Below are positions 21,266 through 32,000 of a stretch of DNA of 64,000 nucleotides, piece by piece; within the stretch, counting starts at the first letter, position 1, and every line of letters starts with the position of its first letter. The DNA is from Aotearoamyces nothofagi (lineage: Eukaryota; Ascomycota; Leotiomycetes; Leotiales; Tympanidaceae): NCBI GenBank assembly GCA_015345905.1, contig JADDTR010000016.1:66631-130630 (forward strand). The letters run 5' to 3'. The translations under genes and the position numbers were made by a program. The notes under the pieces are model-generated. The model was given only the letters and a program-made list of their open reading frames with translations, had not been told where the DNA came from and did no database searches.

Positions 21266-23068
21266 CTATGTAAAGTCATATACCATGAGTGCCTGCGACC
21301 CCTCTCCGGATTCCTTCAACACGATGACGACCTCATCATCAAAGCCTATCCAGCCACGTTTAGTGGGAGGAGTTTCCCTGGTGGACTTTACATCGGAAAT
21401 GCTTGGGCTCGCACTGTCTTTCAATTCGGGTCGGACTCGGACGCTTCTCTCTCCAACTGTCTTCCTCGATCCTAGTCCTCCTTCCAGCTCCCAAATTCTA
21501 AGTTCCTCTCCTCTTTCACTGATGCTCACTGCCTTGCCACGGCCACCAACATGTGCGCCGGATACAGAGGAAGTGTGTCCCCATAGAGTTGTGCCCTTGC
21601 TAATCTTCAATTCTTCGTTATTGGAGGTGACGAGGTATAATGACAATGTATTATCTGGATGGCTTGCAAGGAGGTACGGGTGCGAATAGCTGAGACTCGT
21701 TGGGCGGGTGGCATACGTTCGTCCTCTGCCACCAGAAGTACTGCTTTTTAACTTTGCTCTCGGCGATAGAGACGGGCTTGCGGGCGCAGACGATGAGAGG
21801 AGAGACTGAAAGCCATGCTCTGTTGCCGAAGCGAGCCGTGACCTTGAGATCTCTCCAGACGATGATAAGTGTAGTTCTTGTAGGCCAACTGACCAGCCGC
21901 TGATGTATGTTGGCAGTGCATAGGCAATTGATGCTATGATTGATTGGGGGGTAGAACGTATGGAGAGTGAAAGTGGAGGCCAGGATGTATGAGACTTAAG
22001 AGTGCTCAGGAGGCGAGGCTGGAGCCCGACCTGACATTCTGCCGCAGATCCTGTCGTAGGAATTGAGTCTCCATTCAAATTCGTACCAATGTCTTCCTCG
22101 GGCCTTCGGTCGGAGATGTTCACCACACCCCCTTTTTCGAATGTATAGAGCGACAATACCTGCTTACTGGTAATCGTAAGCAGATATGGATGCGTAAGGG
22201 CTACAGCACTTAGAGTCGCATCCTCTGTGCCAGTGCCCCGACGAGTATATACGGCCTGGAAATTGCCAGTGCCGTCATCCCCTTTGAGGTTCACCTTCCA
22301 AATCCCAAACCCTCCATCCCTAAAGCCAACTACTACACTCGTGTGCGTACCCGATGTGCTGCAAGATCCCGGATCAGCACCTAAACACGTGGGTTCTGGC
22401 TTGTCGCTGGCAAAGCCACCCAGTGTACCAGTCGCGATGCACTCCCTTCTACCCTCTCCCTTCCTAAGGTTCCAAGCACGCAGTCCAGCTACTTGGTCAA
22501 CAGTGATGACCCGCCCATCAACGAGCCTGACCATTAGGCCCTTTTCTCCATAGCTTTTATTTTCCTCGATATTCGCGCTCTCTGCAACGCTAAGATCAAT
22601 CTCCCTCACATCCGCAGCACCAATGCTCCAGTTATGGCGCAGTTTATATCTGGCTTTCCAATCAGTCCTGTCACTTTTGTCGCTGCCGGTTGCAAGAAGC
22701 TTTTCCTCATCAAGCCATTTACTCCTTCGATGGCTGAATACAGGCAGGGAGATTCCAGCTTCGGCCTCGGTAGCTCTAGGAAGGCGTAAGGCGCGAGGTA
22801 GGACGAAGCGTGTATAATAAAGGCCCTTCCATATCTGCGAGTCGGTACTGAGCGACTTGAAGCGGTGAGAGACGAGTTGGCACAAGAGTACGCATTCGAC
22901 CGGTAACAGATGTAATATCCTAATTAAAACCTCGTCAGACAGCTTCGAGATCCTGTCCTGCCGGCTAGCGCTGATATGAGGGATCGAGTGCTCAATCTTC
23001 GGCTTCTTTGTAGAGGTGGATGCTGTAGCAAGACAGGTTGAGGAGGAGCGAGGGCGCTTCTGCGTCAT
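21266..23068 (-). CDS. F-box protein with WD40-like repeats
   Basis: This single exon encodes 600 residues from the ATG at 23068. An F-box lies at about residues 40-85 (ISKLSDEVLIRILHLLPVEC, then LVSHRFKSLSTDSQIWKGLY), preceded by a serine-rich, lysine-containing N terminus. The rest contains beta-propeller-like segments. The clearest are VRLVDGRVITVDQVAGLRAW near residue 190 and TLWGHTSSVSGAHV with AVSISERGEELRIWELEG near the end, which fit degenerate WD40 repeats. Such proteins are substrate receptors of SCF ubiquitin ligases, binding Skp1 through the F-box. The substrate cannot be guessed. The frame extends 12 codons upstream only to a GTG, so I prefer the ATG followed by TQKRPRSSS. Confidence 0.85.
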   Translation of the reverse strand: MTQKRPRSSSTCLATASTSTKKPKIEHSIPHISASRQDRISKLSDEVLIRILHLLPVECVLLCQLVSHRFKSLSTDSQIWKGLYYTRFVLPRALRLPRATEAEAGISLPVFSHRRSKWLDEEKLLATGSDKSDRTDWKARYKLRHNWSIGAADVREIDLSVAESANIEENKSYGEKGLMVRLVDGRVITVDQVAGLRAWNLRKGEGRRECIATGTLGGFASDKPEPTCLGADPGSCSTSGTHTSVVVGFRDGGFGIWKVNLKGDDGTGNFQAVYTRRGTGTEDATLSAVALTHPYLLTITSKQVLSLYTFEKGGVVNISDRRPEEDIGTNLNGDSIPTTGSAAECQVGLQPRLLSTLKSHTSWPPLSLSIRSTPQSIIASIAYALPTYISGWSVGLQELHLSSSGEISRSRLASATEHGFQSLLSSSAPASPSLSPRAKLKSSTSGGRGRTYATRPTSLSYSHPYLLASHPDNTLSLYLVTSNNEELKISKGTTLWGHTSSVSGAHVGGRGKAVSISERGEELRIWELEGGLGSRKTVGERSVRVRPELKDSASPSISDVKSTRETPPTKRGWIGFDDEVVIVLKESGEGSQALMVYDFT

Positions 23069-24222
23069 GGCGTTGAGGGTTGTCCGCAATAGCCCGCAGA
23101 GCACAGACTGTATCGTGTTATATGGAATAACTCTGCGAGAGATAGAAAATTATGAATGAAATGTATAGTGTTGCGAAAAGCCATGCCTTCGGCGTAACGA
23201 TTGAACTATCGTGACTATCTCTTAGTGGCGTCGTTATCGCTATCAGCCTCAAGCCTTGTACTTTAGGCATAGAATCAGGATGCCACTTTAGACACTAGGT
23301 ACCGAACACTGACGTGACTACGCTCCACTGCTATAACCCAATATATCTTTTGCAAAAATTCTCATGTTAGTCCCGAACTACCATTTTAGGGGAAATTGGT
23401 AGTGCCATATAAAATTATGTATCACGAAAATCAGGTCGAGATCATTAGCGACTGCTCAGGTAGGCCTATTAGTTACCTACTATTTATTCATTGTGGAGAA
23501 GGCGATGTGGGCAGAAAAAAGGGGCATCGTACCAGGGACCGCAAAGCTCTGTTGAGATGAGCGGCATATTATTTACGAGTAGCCTAAGCTTGAACAATGA
23601 GTGATGTTGAGCGATATCTCACAAAGACAGAGCAAATCACACCAAATTACGCCCAGCCATATTAAAGTAGGGTGGATATGTACGATGTATAGCTACGTGT
23701 TCAATCCTATCCGTATGCTGTGGCGCACATCTCTACAATGCGTATTGCATGAGTCCTCTAAATACGCCAATTCATCATCATGCTATCCAGGTATAGGGTG
23801 ACTCGCCAATCTAGCCATTGCGAGATGCCATCAACACTCGGCCTGAGCCCACCCACAAATGTATGCATGTAGTCCTGCCCCCAACCCATGTCCCAGTCCA
23901 ATCCCAACCAGTGAGTAAAAATCAAAAACGCCATAACTGTCGCTACCCAACCATGTTGAGACTCCAGGTCGTGTGGTTCGTGAAAATAAAGAAAAAGAGC
24001 TGAGATGAGGCCGGTAGATGCCCATGGCCATACTGTATCTCCGGGGTATATGTCGCTCTCCATCGAGCGATGTATGCAATCTGTCGGGACCATGTAACCA
24101 AGGAAATGTAGGCCGTTTAGTTTAACCAGTACGCTGTAAATCCATCGAGGGCCAAGATGTGAAGTCGGGAGATACGAGCATGGGACATGCCCAAGCCCAA
24201 CGTGTACGCCATTTCCAATGAC
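23069..24222. other. Intergenic, with one doubtful short frame
   Basis: About 1.15 kb between two minus-strand genes. The left part is AT-rich without recognisable features. The right part holds the doubtful 111-codon frame listed separately. Confidence 0.4.
23758..24093 (-). CDS. Doubtful hypothetical 111-residue protein
   Basis: An ATG-started frame of 111 codons has unusual, membrane-protein-like composition: a hydrophobic stretch VWPWASTGLISALFLYF, a second WVATVMAFLIFTHWLG, and a tryptophan/aspartate/glycine-rich segment. No family was recognised, and no splice sites were found that extend it. It could be an exon or decayed copy of a polytopic membrane protein, or chance. Confidence 0.2.
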   Translation of the reverse strand: MVPTDCIHRSMESDIYPGDTVWPWASTGLISALFLYFHEPHDLESQHGWVATVMAFLIFTHWLGLDWDMGWGQDYMHTFVGGLRPSVDGISQWLDWRVTLYLDSMMMNWRI

Positions 24223-25437
24223 TTAGAGATATTTGCGGAAGTGTTCGGGCTTTAGCCATCCAACCTTCTCAAATGCCGCCCACAACTTCGATGCCTTGTT
24301 GACATCGATCTTGCAAGCCTGCTGACTATCTGTCTTCCTGAATTCCTTTCCAATCTTCATGCACTCGATGCGTGCAATGAAAATTCTACGCTTGCTTGTA
24401 AGATACGTCGCGCAATCGAGGCGGAGATTTGCCGCAAGACTCAGCTCGTCTTCGTGGAGGAGATGGCGATGAGGGTCATTTCGAAGATCGATTGGTGCTC
24501 CCTTCCACTCCACCTTGAGAGAATTTGGCCGGTTAGGCAGAGTGGAGAGATCTGGGCTGTAGTCGTCGAGGGACTGGAAGTCCTTGTCTTCACGAGTAGA
24601 TCCAACCGTTACTCTGGCAGACCTGCCAGGCTCTGGAGTGGCGCTGCCATGAGATCGACGGTCTGAAGGCATCAGAGGCGATCTGACCTTCGAACCGCGA
24701 GATGACGGCTTCGCTGCACGACCACTGGAGGTCGACGACTTGCTTGGCCTCGGCGGCCTTCTCGACGGCGACGGGGCCAATTGAGGAAGATTCCGGCGAG
24801 CAGCAGACCTGATCCTTTGGCCTTCAAGCAGGAATTGCCGCTCCCGGTTATACCAAGCCCGTCGATCGGCATTGAATATCTTCGCCACTTGAGACTTGAA
24901 CTCAAGGGCGAGCACATAGTCATCCCGTTGTGGAGGAGAAAGCTCGCGGAATTGGCTTTTCCTCAAGGCCCGTGCCGACATATGCTCATCCACGGCTCGC
25001 TGTGATGCCACTTCCGTCACGTCCACGAAGAGCGGAGGCTGCGATGATGTGCTCGATCCATCGTGGTGTGGGTAGAGGATCGGATCCTTGATGGCAATTG
25101 TGTTCTCTTCGGGCTCTCCACTCTTCGTCTCTGGTGAGACGGGCGGGGAGGGAAACTGGTTGATCGTCTTGGGGAACAATGGCTTGCTGTGCGCCGTCGT
25201 GGTCGGTATCGGTGACACGCGCGAGAAGCTCTCATAGGGCGTTGCTTCTGGAGGGGAGATGAGGCTACCGCTCGCATTGATATTGGTTCGTGATGACATG
25301 GCTGGCGATGCTGGGCTCACGCCAGAGACGGGTTGAAAGATGGAGCGAGGTGAGGCCGTCGAAGATATATTCAATTGGGCTGTTGGTGGGGGAGACGGAT
25401 CGACGGTTCTGGAAAGATATGGCGCTTTGTAATCCAT
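24223..25437 (-). CDS. SWIRM-domain protein (Fun19-like), probable chromatin factor
   Basis: The last ~100 residues form a SWIRM domain (from LKVEWKGAPIDLRNDPHRHL through LRLDCATYLTSKRRIFIAR to KVGWLKPEHFRKYL), a helical module found in histone-modifying and remodelling complexes. The N-terminal 300 residues are serine/proline-rich and contain GSLISPPEATPYESF, a motif I associate with fungal Fun19-type proteins, and a basic helix around FNADRRAWYNRERQFL. From the ATG at 25437 the protein has 404 residues. The same frame is open further upstream, with another ATG at 25812 that would give 529 residues; the intervening part (SFATLSLDPTRTQHTPL and so on) is not obviously non-coding, so the start is uncertain. 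A 3.6 kb repeat-laden region lies upstream. Confidence 0.82.
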   Translation of the reverse strand: MDYKAPYLSRTVDPSPPPTAQLNISSTASPRSIFQPVSGVSPASPAMSSRTNINASGSLISPPEATPYESFSRVSPIPTTTAHSKPLFPKTINQFPSPPVSPETKSGEPEENTIAIKDPILYPHHDGSSTSSQPPLFVDVTEVASQRAVDEHMSARALRKSQFRELSPPQRDDYVLALEFKSQVAKIFNADRRAWYNRERQFLLEGQRIRSAARRNLPQLAPSPSRRPPRPSKSSTSSGRAAKPSSRGSKVRSPLMPSDRRSHGSATPEPGRSARVTVGSTREDKDFQSLDDYSPDLSTLPNRPNSLKVEWKGAPIDLRNDPHRHLLHEDELSLAANLRLDCATYLTSKRRIFIARIECMKIGKEFRKTDSQQACKIDVNKASKLWAAFEKVGWLKPEHFRKYL

Positions 25438-26146
25438 AATTGGCGCCACTCGAGGAGTATGTAAGAGCGGGAACCGTGACTCTTCTGAGTCCGGGGTGGG
25501 CAGGGTCAGAGTGACAGAGCGAGTGGCAGAGTGGGTGCCTAGAGGGGTGTGTTGGGTTCTTGTGGGATCGAGAGACAGCGTGGCGAAGCTTTCGTCAACG
25601 CTGGAAGGAGGGATTCTTTGTGCCTCTCTCCTCAATCGATGCGATTCAATGCGACGTGCAGGTCGCTGCGATTCCCTAAACAAAGCTGCCCTTTGGCGAT
25701 TGTAAGACGGCGATGTAAGGCGGCGGGGGAGGGTGTGGGAAGATGGGAAGATGCGATACTTAAAACCAACGCATTCCGACCTACCGCCTGCTTCGCAATC
25801 ACGCTCGCTCATCGACCAGGTTCTGTCAGGCACCCTTTGAGCGTGACGATTTTTCTGACAGTGCCCAATGGCCAGCCGCCCAAGCCATGCGCTAGAGATG
25901 GCAGAGATGGCACGTCGTAGTGTAGTGGTGTAGGGCAAGTTGGGCAGGCGCTTACCGCCGTACACACAGCACAGCTCAGAAGACTCGCGGTGGAGTGGGG
26001 AGCGTACATGAATGACATGCGCAGAGTCGGCCATACGTACCGGGACCGTACCCGGCGGGCGAGCACGAGCACGAGCGAGCACGAGCAGGCACGCCCTCTC
26101 TGGCCACCGCCGGAGCCTCCAGTGCTTGCCAGCCCAGCGCTCTGCG

Positions 26147-26182
26147 TGCCATGCCATGCCATGCCATGTCGTGCTGGACGCT

Positions 26183-26216
<34 letters not shown>

Positions 26217-26217
26217 T
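26147..26217. repeat. Adjacent tandem arrays: ATGCC x4 and GTGGGCG x4
   Basis: A five-base unit (ATGCC) repeats four times at 26147-26168. A seven-base unit, GTGGGCG, then repeats four times exactly at 26183-26210, followed by a one-base variant copy to 26217. Confidence 0.9.
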
Positions 26218-26530
26218 GCTGGCTGCTGGCCGTCCGCGTCTGCGAAGGGGAGGGAAAATGCGACAGAAAGAAGCATCGACGGATGGCAAGAGCGGCGCGG
26301 CCAATCACCGCGGCCAATTGACTCAGCGGCGGATCTCGCGTTCAGGAATGACTCAGGACGTCGTAGGCAGGTGTGCCAGAGGATCTCTGGGAGGCACGTA
26401 GCACGCCGGCTAGGCCCAGAGCGCCGTAGCAGGGGTCTCTGCGCGTGTTTTAGGTGTGCAGTGTGTCAAGCGTGGTTATCGATAGGCACTTGCGGGTCGA
26501 TAGCGGCCGTCACTCGTGCGATCCCACCAC

Positions 26531-26770
26531 GCCCTGCCCTGCCCTGCCCTGCCTTAACTCCGGACGCAGACGGGCGCGCACCGTGCGCTCTGTCCTCGCT
26601 GTCCTCGCGGGCCTCGCGGGGCCTCGCGGTCCTCAGTGTGCTGGAGTGGACGCACTGGGTGGGCACAGTACACGCTGGACGCACACGCTGGACAGAGCTC
26701 ACAGCGCTCTCAGGCTGCACTGTACTGTACTGTACTGCGCGGTGCGTGCCCGGGCCTACTGTACAGTACA
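26531..26770. repeat. GCCCT x4 array and TGTAC/GTACAGTAC motifs
   Basis: GCCCT is repeated four times at 26531-26550. At about 26719-26736 TGTAC units repeat three times, and the palindrome CTGTACAG occurs near 26758-26766. The same GTACTGTACAGTAC-like words reappear near 48 kb. Confidence 0.85.
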
Positions 26771-27255
26771 TAGCTCCGGCCAGGGCAGCACCCCCGAAGG
26801 CCCTGGCCCACCTGCCCGCCGGCCCATCTTCGCCGGAGTAGCAGCAGTATCTCTGCTTTGCCTGGCCTTGCTATGCTGTGCTATGTCTGCTATGCTCTGC
26901 TATGCTCTGCTAATGCCACGCTGGCTTCATCGCCCTTCCGCCGCTGCTCCACCCTGCTGGAAAACCCCTACTGGCAGGCCCTGCGGGAACACCATACCAC
27001 ATACCCATATTTATTTATTTATTTATCCATCTGTCGGCTCGCTGCTGTTCCTCTTGCGCGAGCTCGACGATTGTTGGGCCGCGGCCGCCCTGCACCCTGC
27101 GCCCAGCACAATGCCCTCTGCAGCACCAGTTAGCAGTCAATGGCTTGCTCAATGGCTCTGGGCAGTGTCACGTATCCGCTAGACCTCCACGACTCCCTAG
27201 CTGATGTAAGGGATTGATTGATTGACTGATTGATTGTAGGGACCCTACGGACAGC

Positions 27256-27283
27256 GGGCAGCGGGCAGCGGGCAGCGGGCAGC
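27256..27283. repeat. GGGCAGC x4 heptamer array
   Basis: Four exact consecutive copies of a seven-base unit, preceded by a variant half copy (ACAGC). Just upstream, at about 27211-27236, a GATT run interrupted once is also present. Confidence 0.9.
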
Positions 27284-27643
27284 GAGTCGAGCACTGCTCG
27301 CGATGCCGGGGCGCAAGCAAGCAACCTTACGTGTCGCGTCGCTTGAGGGCCTCGATCAATTCGCCAATGCTTCGCTCCTGCCCCGAGATGCTCCTCCTCC
27401 TCCTCTTCCTCTCCCTCTTCCTCTCCCTCTTCCTCCTCGTCCGAGGTCTCCTGGATAATGCGTGCTGGAACCTGGCCGGGGCACATCATCATGTGGCACC
27501 CCTAACGCGGCCCGGTGTCGTTCGCTGGCCTGCCTTCCCGACCCTCCCTGCCCTTCCTGCCCTGGAGGCTCCCCCATCCATCCATCCATGATCCATCCCA
27601 CCCCCCACACGGGCCACACCCATCATCACCCATCAGCCAGCAG

Positions 27644-27678
27644 CCATCGCCCATCGCCCATCGCCCATCGCCCATCGC
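27644..27678. repeat. CCATCGC x5 heptamer array
   Basis: Five exact consecutive copies of a seven-base unit followed by a variant copy CCATCAC. A CATC run lies at about 27575-27593. Confidence 0.9.
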
Positions 27679-27997
27679 CCATCACCTCTACCCTCCCGTA
27701 TCCTTCTTACTCATCACTAACGAGTAACTACCGTGACCGCTACAGTGTGTTCGCTGCAGTGTCCGCTACACCACAGTGCCAGGTATCCGCGGCGCAGGGC
27801 AGCTCCAGCAAGCACCTACCCACCGTGCCATGTCTGCCCTATACAGTAAGTGGTATCGGTCCTGCTGCGACATCAAGAATCGACGTCTGCTGTCTCTGAT
27901 GTTGCATGTCTGGCGTCCTCGCCCGCGCCAGCAGCTGCTACGGACTGCCTTGCCTACCCTATCTACCCTGCCAACTCTACTGGGGCAGCCGGGGTCC

Positions 27998-28239
27998 AGT
28001 GGTTCGTTCAGTGGTTCGTCCGGTGGTTCATCCAGTGGTTCAGTGGCCACACACACACCCACACGCCAGCGTACATGCTGTATCCGTCAGGAAGTCAAAT
28101 CACAAATCACATGCGAGAGGTCGCGACTCCCGGGCCTCACGCGCCCCGCCGCCCCGCCGCCCCTCTCCCGCGCTCTCTGCTCGCCGCCCTTCCGCACCCA
28201 GCACCCAGCACACCCAGCACACCCAGCACACCCAGCACA
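27998..28239. repeat. Twelve-base and nine-base tandem repeats
   Basis: Around 27998-28045 a unit close to AGTGGTTCGTCC repeats about four times with small changes. Around 28195-28239 a unit close to ACACCCAGC repeats four to five times. Confidence 0.85.
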
Positions 28240-28357
28240 TGACGACACTGCTACGCCTCCTGCTTGAATCCTTCTGCCGCTGTTATATATCAAATCCGAC
28301 GGCCGCGCCGCCCTGCCATGACAGCTCCGACGGGCAAGGCGCGTCGGCCCAGTGCCC

Positions 28358-28399
28358 GTCAATTGTCAATTGTCAATTGTCAATTGTCAATTGGCAATT
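28358..28399. repeat. GTCAATT x5 heptamer array
   Basis: Five exact copies of GTCAATT (28358-28392) run into a variant GGCAATT. Each junction creates the palindrome CAATTG, so the array offers regularly spaced palindromes seven bases apart. This is the only AT-rich heptamer array in the tract. Confidence 0.9.
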
Positions 28400-29087
28400 G
28401 GCCTCTTCGGGCAGCGGCGGCGGCGGCGTCGGCACTGCCTTGCGCTTGCCTTGCCTCGCCTCTGCCTGCACTCGGGTAGTGGCAAGCCTCTTTTTGACGC
28501 AGGGTCTCTCGTCTCGTCGATCCCGCATGTACACTTCCCAGCTCCCCCGCTTTTGCCTCCCGATAAGTTCCCGCCGTCTCCGCGATAAGCTTTTTCTCAC
28601 GTTGGCCCAACCTCGTGACCACCGTTATCTGCACCCACCCGCTATTTCCTACAACTCCCTCCAGCGCCGGCTCCTCCTGCGTAGATGTCGTAGATGTGCC
28701 GCCTAATTAACGGCGACCTCGCCTTGCCAGATTTGGCTTAACATGTGACCTACGCGGGTCGATAGACGATAAGCTACGGCTGTGGGGGTGGCATGGGTCT
28801 TTGGCATATGCGGCATGATGGATGCAGAGTGACTTGCCTGGGCCGTGTCATGAGACGGGGACGAGGTTCTAGAAGATTATCTTTTTTGAATTACATACAG
28901 ATGATCATCATCACATGCGAAGAAGCCTGGTACCAGTACTGTCGGATGGATTTAGGCGCACTATTGAGGTCCATCGCTGAACCGAACACACTCTTAACAT
29001 CGTCGGTTGGTATTTGGCACATATTCTTTTACCAATCTGAGGGAATCGGACGCCTAGTATGCATATAACAATCACATGTTACCCCAG

Positions 29088-32000
29088 TTACGCAGTGACT
29101 TCTTCCGTGCTTGGCTTTGAAGCAATCACTTCGGCTTGGTGGACTACCGACGTTACAATCGTCTTCTCATCGGGCGTAAGATTGGAAGTCAGCGAGTCAT
29201 AGAGTTGGGGTTGCTCTCGTTGAAGTTCTAGTGACAGCGCTTAGCATTCGCGCCATGATTAAATGTAGGAATAAAACTTACTCAAGAGAGCGTCTCTGAA
29301 AAGACCATAGGGCTCCACTTTGTCAAGAGGAGTTTCCAGCAGGCTTTCTTCACCTAACTCATCATCGGAATCATTATCCTCGAGGTTGCCAAATTTCTGG
29401 GCCTTTTGCGCTGTTAACAACACTGAGTCCGATATGGAGATATGACAATAACTTACCTCTTCGTTAAGAAATTCCAAGTACGCGCTGCTCTCGTCCTTGC
29501 CATCTACTTCATCATCAACCTCTGCTTCTTCAGCCCAAGTAGTGTCATCGCCAGCCCACTCTTCATCTTCATCGTCGTCATCGTCGTATGCCTATTAGAA
29601 TATCAGAACCCGGGGTCAAGAATGTTCAAAATATATATAGAATTTGATTGCTTACACTTCCCGCCAAAGGATAATCATCACGCAAGGCCTCTTCACGGTC
29701 TAGATTTGCGTCAGTATTGAGCCTCAATATAGTACTATTATTTGCACTCACTCTTAACTGCTGTTGGTAGCGTTTGGAATAGCCGGACGATGCCCTGAAG
29801 TAATCGTGGCCAGCCTTGTTGCACGCTGAAAGGTACCTGATCAGCGTTGAGTGTAAGTAGAGCCACAATTGCCGATATTGACAACGTCTTGTCGTGAACT
29901 CTTGTAAAGCTGTCGATACTCGAGAACCATAGACTAAAAAACTTATTTGTCCATCCCTTTGCCTCAAGAACGTGAAGTGCAAGTACCTAAGTGATAGTGT
30001 CAGCTTATTATATGCGGATACTTTTAGTCTAATCGTTTCAACATACAGGATTGTAGTAAATGGCGTTGATAACCATCTCCATTAAATGAATCTTATACGA
30101 CTTGACTTTAACCTCAGAATTCGTGAGCGTTCGCATAGCCATCTCGATCTAATATGGTCAGTCAGTTCTGCATACAATATACGGCTGCTTTCTGTCGATC
30201 CATAAACTCACAAATGCGAGAACGTATTGGTCAGCATGGCCCCGAAGGCTGAGCATCATGCCTTCAGCTAATTTACAAGCACAGATTCTGTCAACACCAC
30301 CAACTTTCTCGTCCGCAAACATGTCTTGCACCATGCCAAACATCGCATCCATATATGCTGGTGTCTGTATTAGGTGTTGACTGCCATATTGAACAAAGTT
30401 GTCAAGCGCAGGAAGCATATCCTCTAGGTACAGTTCTGCACCTGCTTTAAACGTTGCATGAACAAGTTCGAAGGCTGACCACATCGTAGGTGATATCGAC
30501 TTAGCAGCGAAAGTGCAGCTGTCGATAATCTCGAAGACCTCATTATAGAGATCTTTAAACCATTAGTACTACTTCAAAGATCTTAAGAGGCTACGACTAA
30601 CCATATAATTTATTCTCGAGCGTGACCTTGATAACTGGCATCAGAATAGCCTCCATGTGGAGCAAGACATCAGGAGTGCTCTCCAGTGTAAGGATCAGCG
30701 TTCCGATAGTCTGCAAGACACCGAGAGCAGTAATGCTTTTGTCATCGAGATAATCGCCATAGGCTTCATCATCATCTCTCTTATCGTTTTTCTCTAGGAG
30801 CTCGTGTACAATCCGAAGATATGTGTCGCGTAGCTGCTCACTCAGTGCAACAGCAAATGGTGTCAATTCTGCAGCAAAGACTTCCACGAAGTCCTCCATA
30901 ACGTTGGACAAGGCATCAACGTCGACCTCGTTGGCCAGCTTCAAAAGCTGCTGCATAATCTGAGGAATGTTTTGCTGCATGTTTGTTCGAATAATGTCAT
31001 GCCGAATGAGTGGTTGGAGAGCGAGAGCGGCCTCGACACGCACAGGGAGATCTGGATCCGCCATACACTCGAGGATATTGCGGTAAATGATGAGAAGGTT
31101 GTTCGGGTCCTTAAAGTCTAATTGTTCGAACTTTTCGACCGTATCGCAAGCTCTTGCTCTCAGATATCCTTGCGGGCTTCGGAAATCTGGGAATACGTAT
31201 CGTACAAGGAAATACTCTACTTGCTCAGCAATTGGGCTCTTTTTCCCAAGTATGACACCAGACAAAGTACCGATCATGCGTAATGCACCCTCCTTGGCAA
31301 TATGGTTCTTCTTGCTGTCTTCTGTGGATTCGTACTCATTGACTACGCTATTGACGAAGGTTAGAATGGTGAAGGTATGCTTTCTTCTTATTTTGGTGAG
31401 AGTGACTAGGAAATTCGTTGCGGCTACGTCTGGCGCAGAGACCTCTTCATAGAAATTGAGCTTGTGATGTAGATAATCTTCCGGGTCACTGTCAAACTGT
31501 TCAACATCCTCATTGGATAGGCACAAAACGGGGAAGAGGAAGTGTGTCACAAGGCTGTCGAGATGTGGTTTCAGATGAGCCCACATCTGCTTAGGCCTTA
31601 CGCACTCATCTAAAAACACAAGTGTATACGACAAGCAGCGCCTACTGAGCCATGCGGTCTTTGCTACCCATTTTTCGATTTGCTGGAGATAACCTTTAAG
31701 TATCTCTGGTGCAATATTGGCGATGAAACTCTTCGCAAATTCAGTATAGTCTTCTCCATTGCCTTTTTGCATAGAAGTAGGGTTGCCGTATCTGCAGGTG
31801 TTAGTATTAAAGTATTTATCCGAGGCCATTCATCATACCGGACGAAAAGGCGATTTAGGTTGAAGTACGCCCACTTCTTTGCTTTCCACCAGTGATTAGC
31901 CTCACGATCTGTAAGATCCTCAGGTAAGGCATTAGGTGGGGCTTCTTTCGCAACAGTCTGCAAGAACAACGAACACCATCCAAACATAGTCTGTTCGCTC

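Larger units (their letters stand above)
25438..29087. other. 3.65 kb gene-free region dominated by GC-rich simple repeats
   Basis: It lies between the 5' end of the SWIRM gene and the 3' end of the importin gene. From about 25.8 to 28.7 kb it is a patchwork of short tandem repeats with GC-rich sequence between them. Open frames of 70-280 codons on all strands are a product of the GC richness; none shows domains, and their composition (P, A, S, H, C, R) follows the repeats. It may contain the SWIRM gene's promoter and a long untranslated leader. Confidence 0.6.

Noticed and set aside
28195-28239. Regular short direct repeats considered as a CRISPR-like array
   Set aside because: Units are contiguous without spacers and the genome is eukaryotic; they are simple tandem repeats.
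25990-28706. Open frames of 100-283 codons on both strands in the GC-rich tract
   Set aside because: They overlap on several frames at once, are made of repeat-encoded peptides, and show no domain or splice structure; low stop-codon density in GC-rich DNA explains them.
29403-29410. AACAG as the tenth importin acceptor
   Set aside because: It shifts the frame; the later AAAAG acceptor preserves a conserved-looking sequence.
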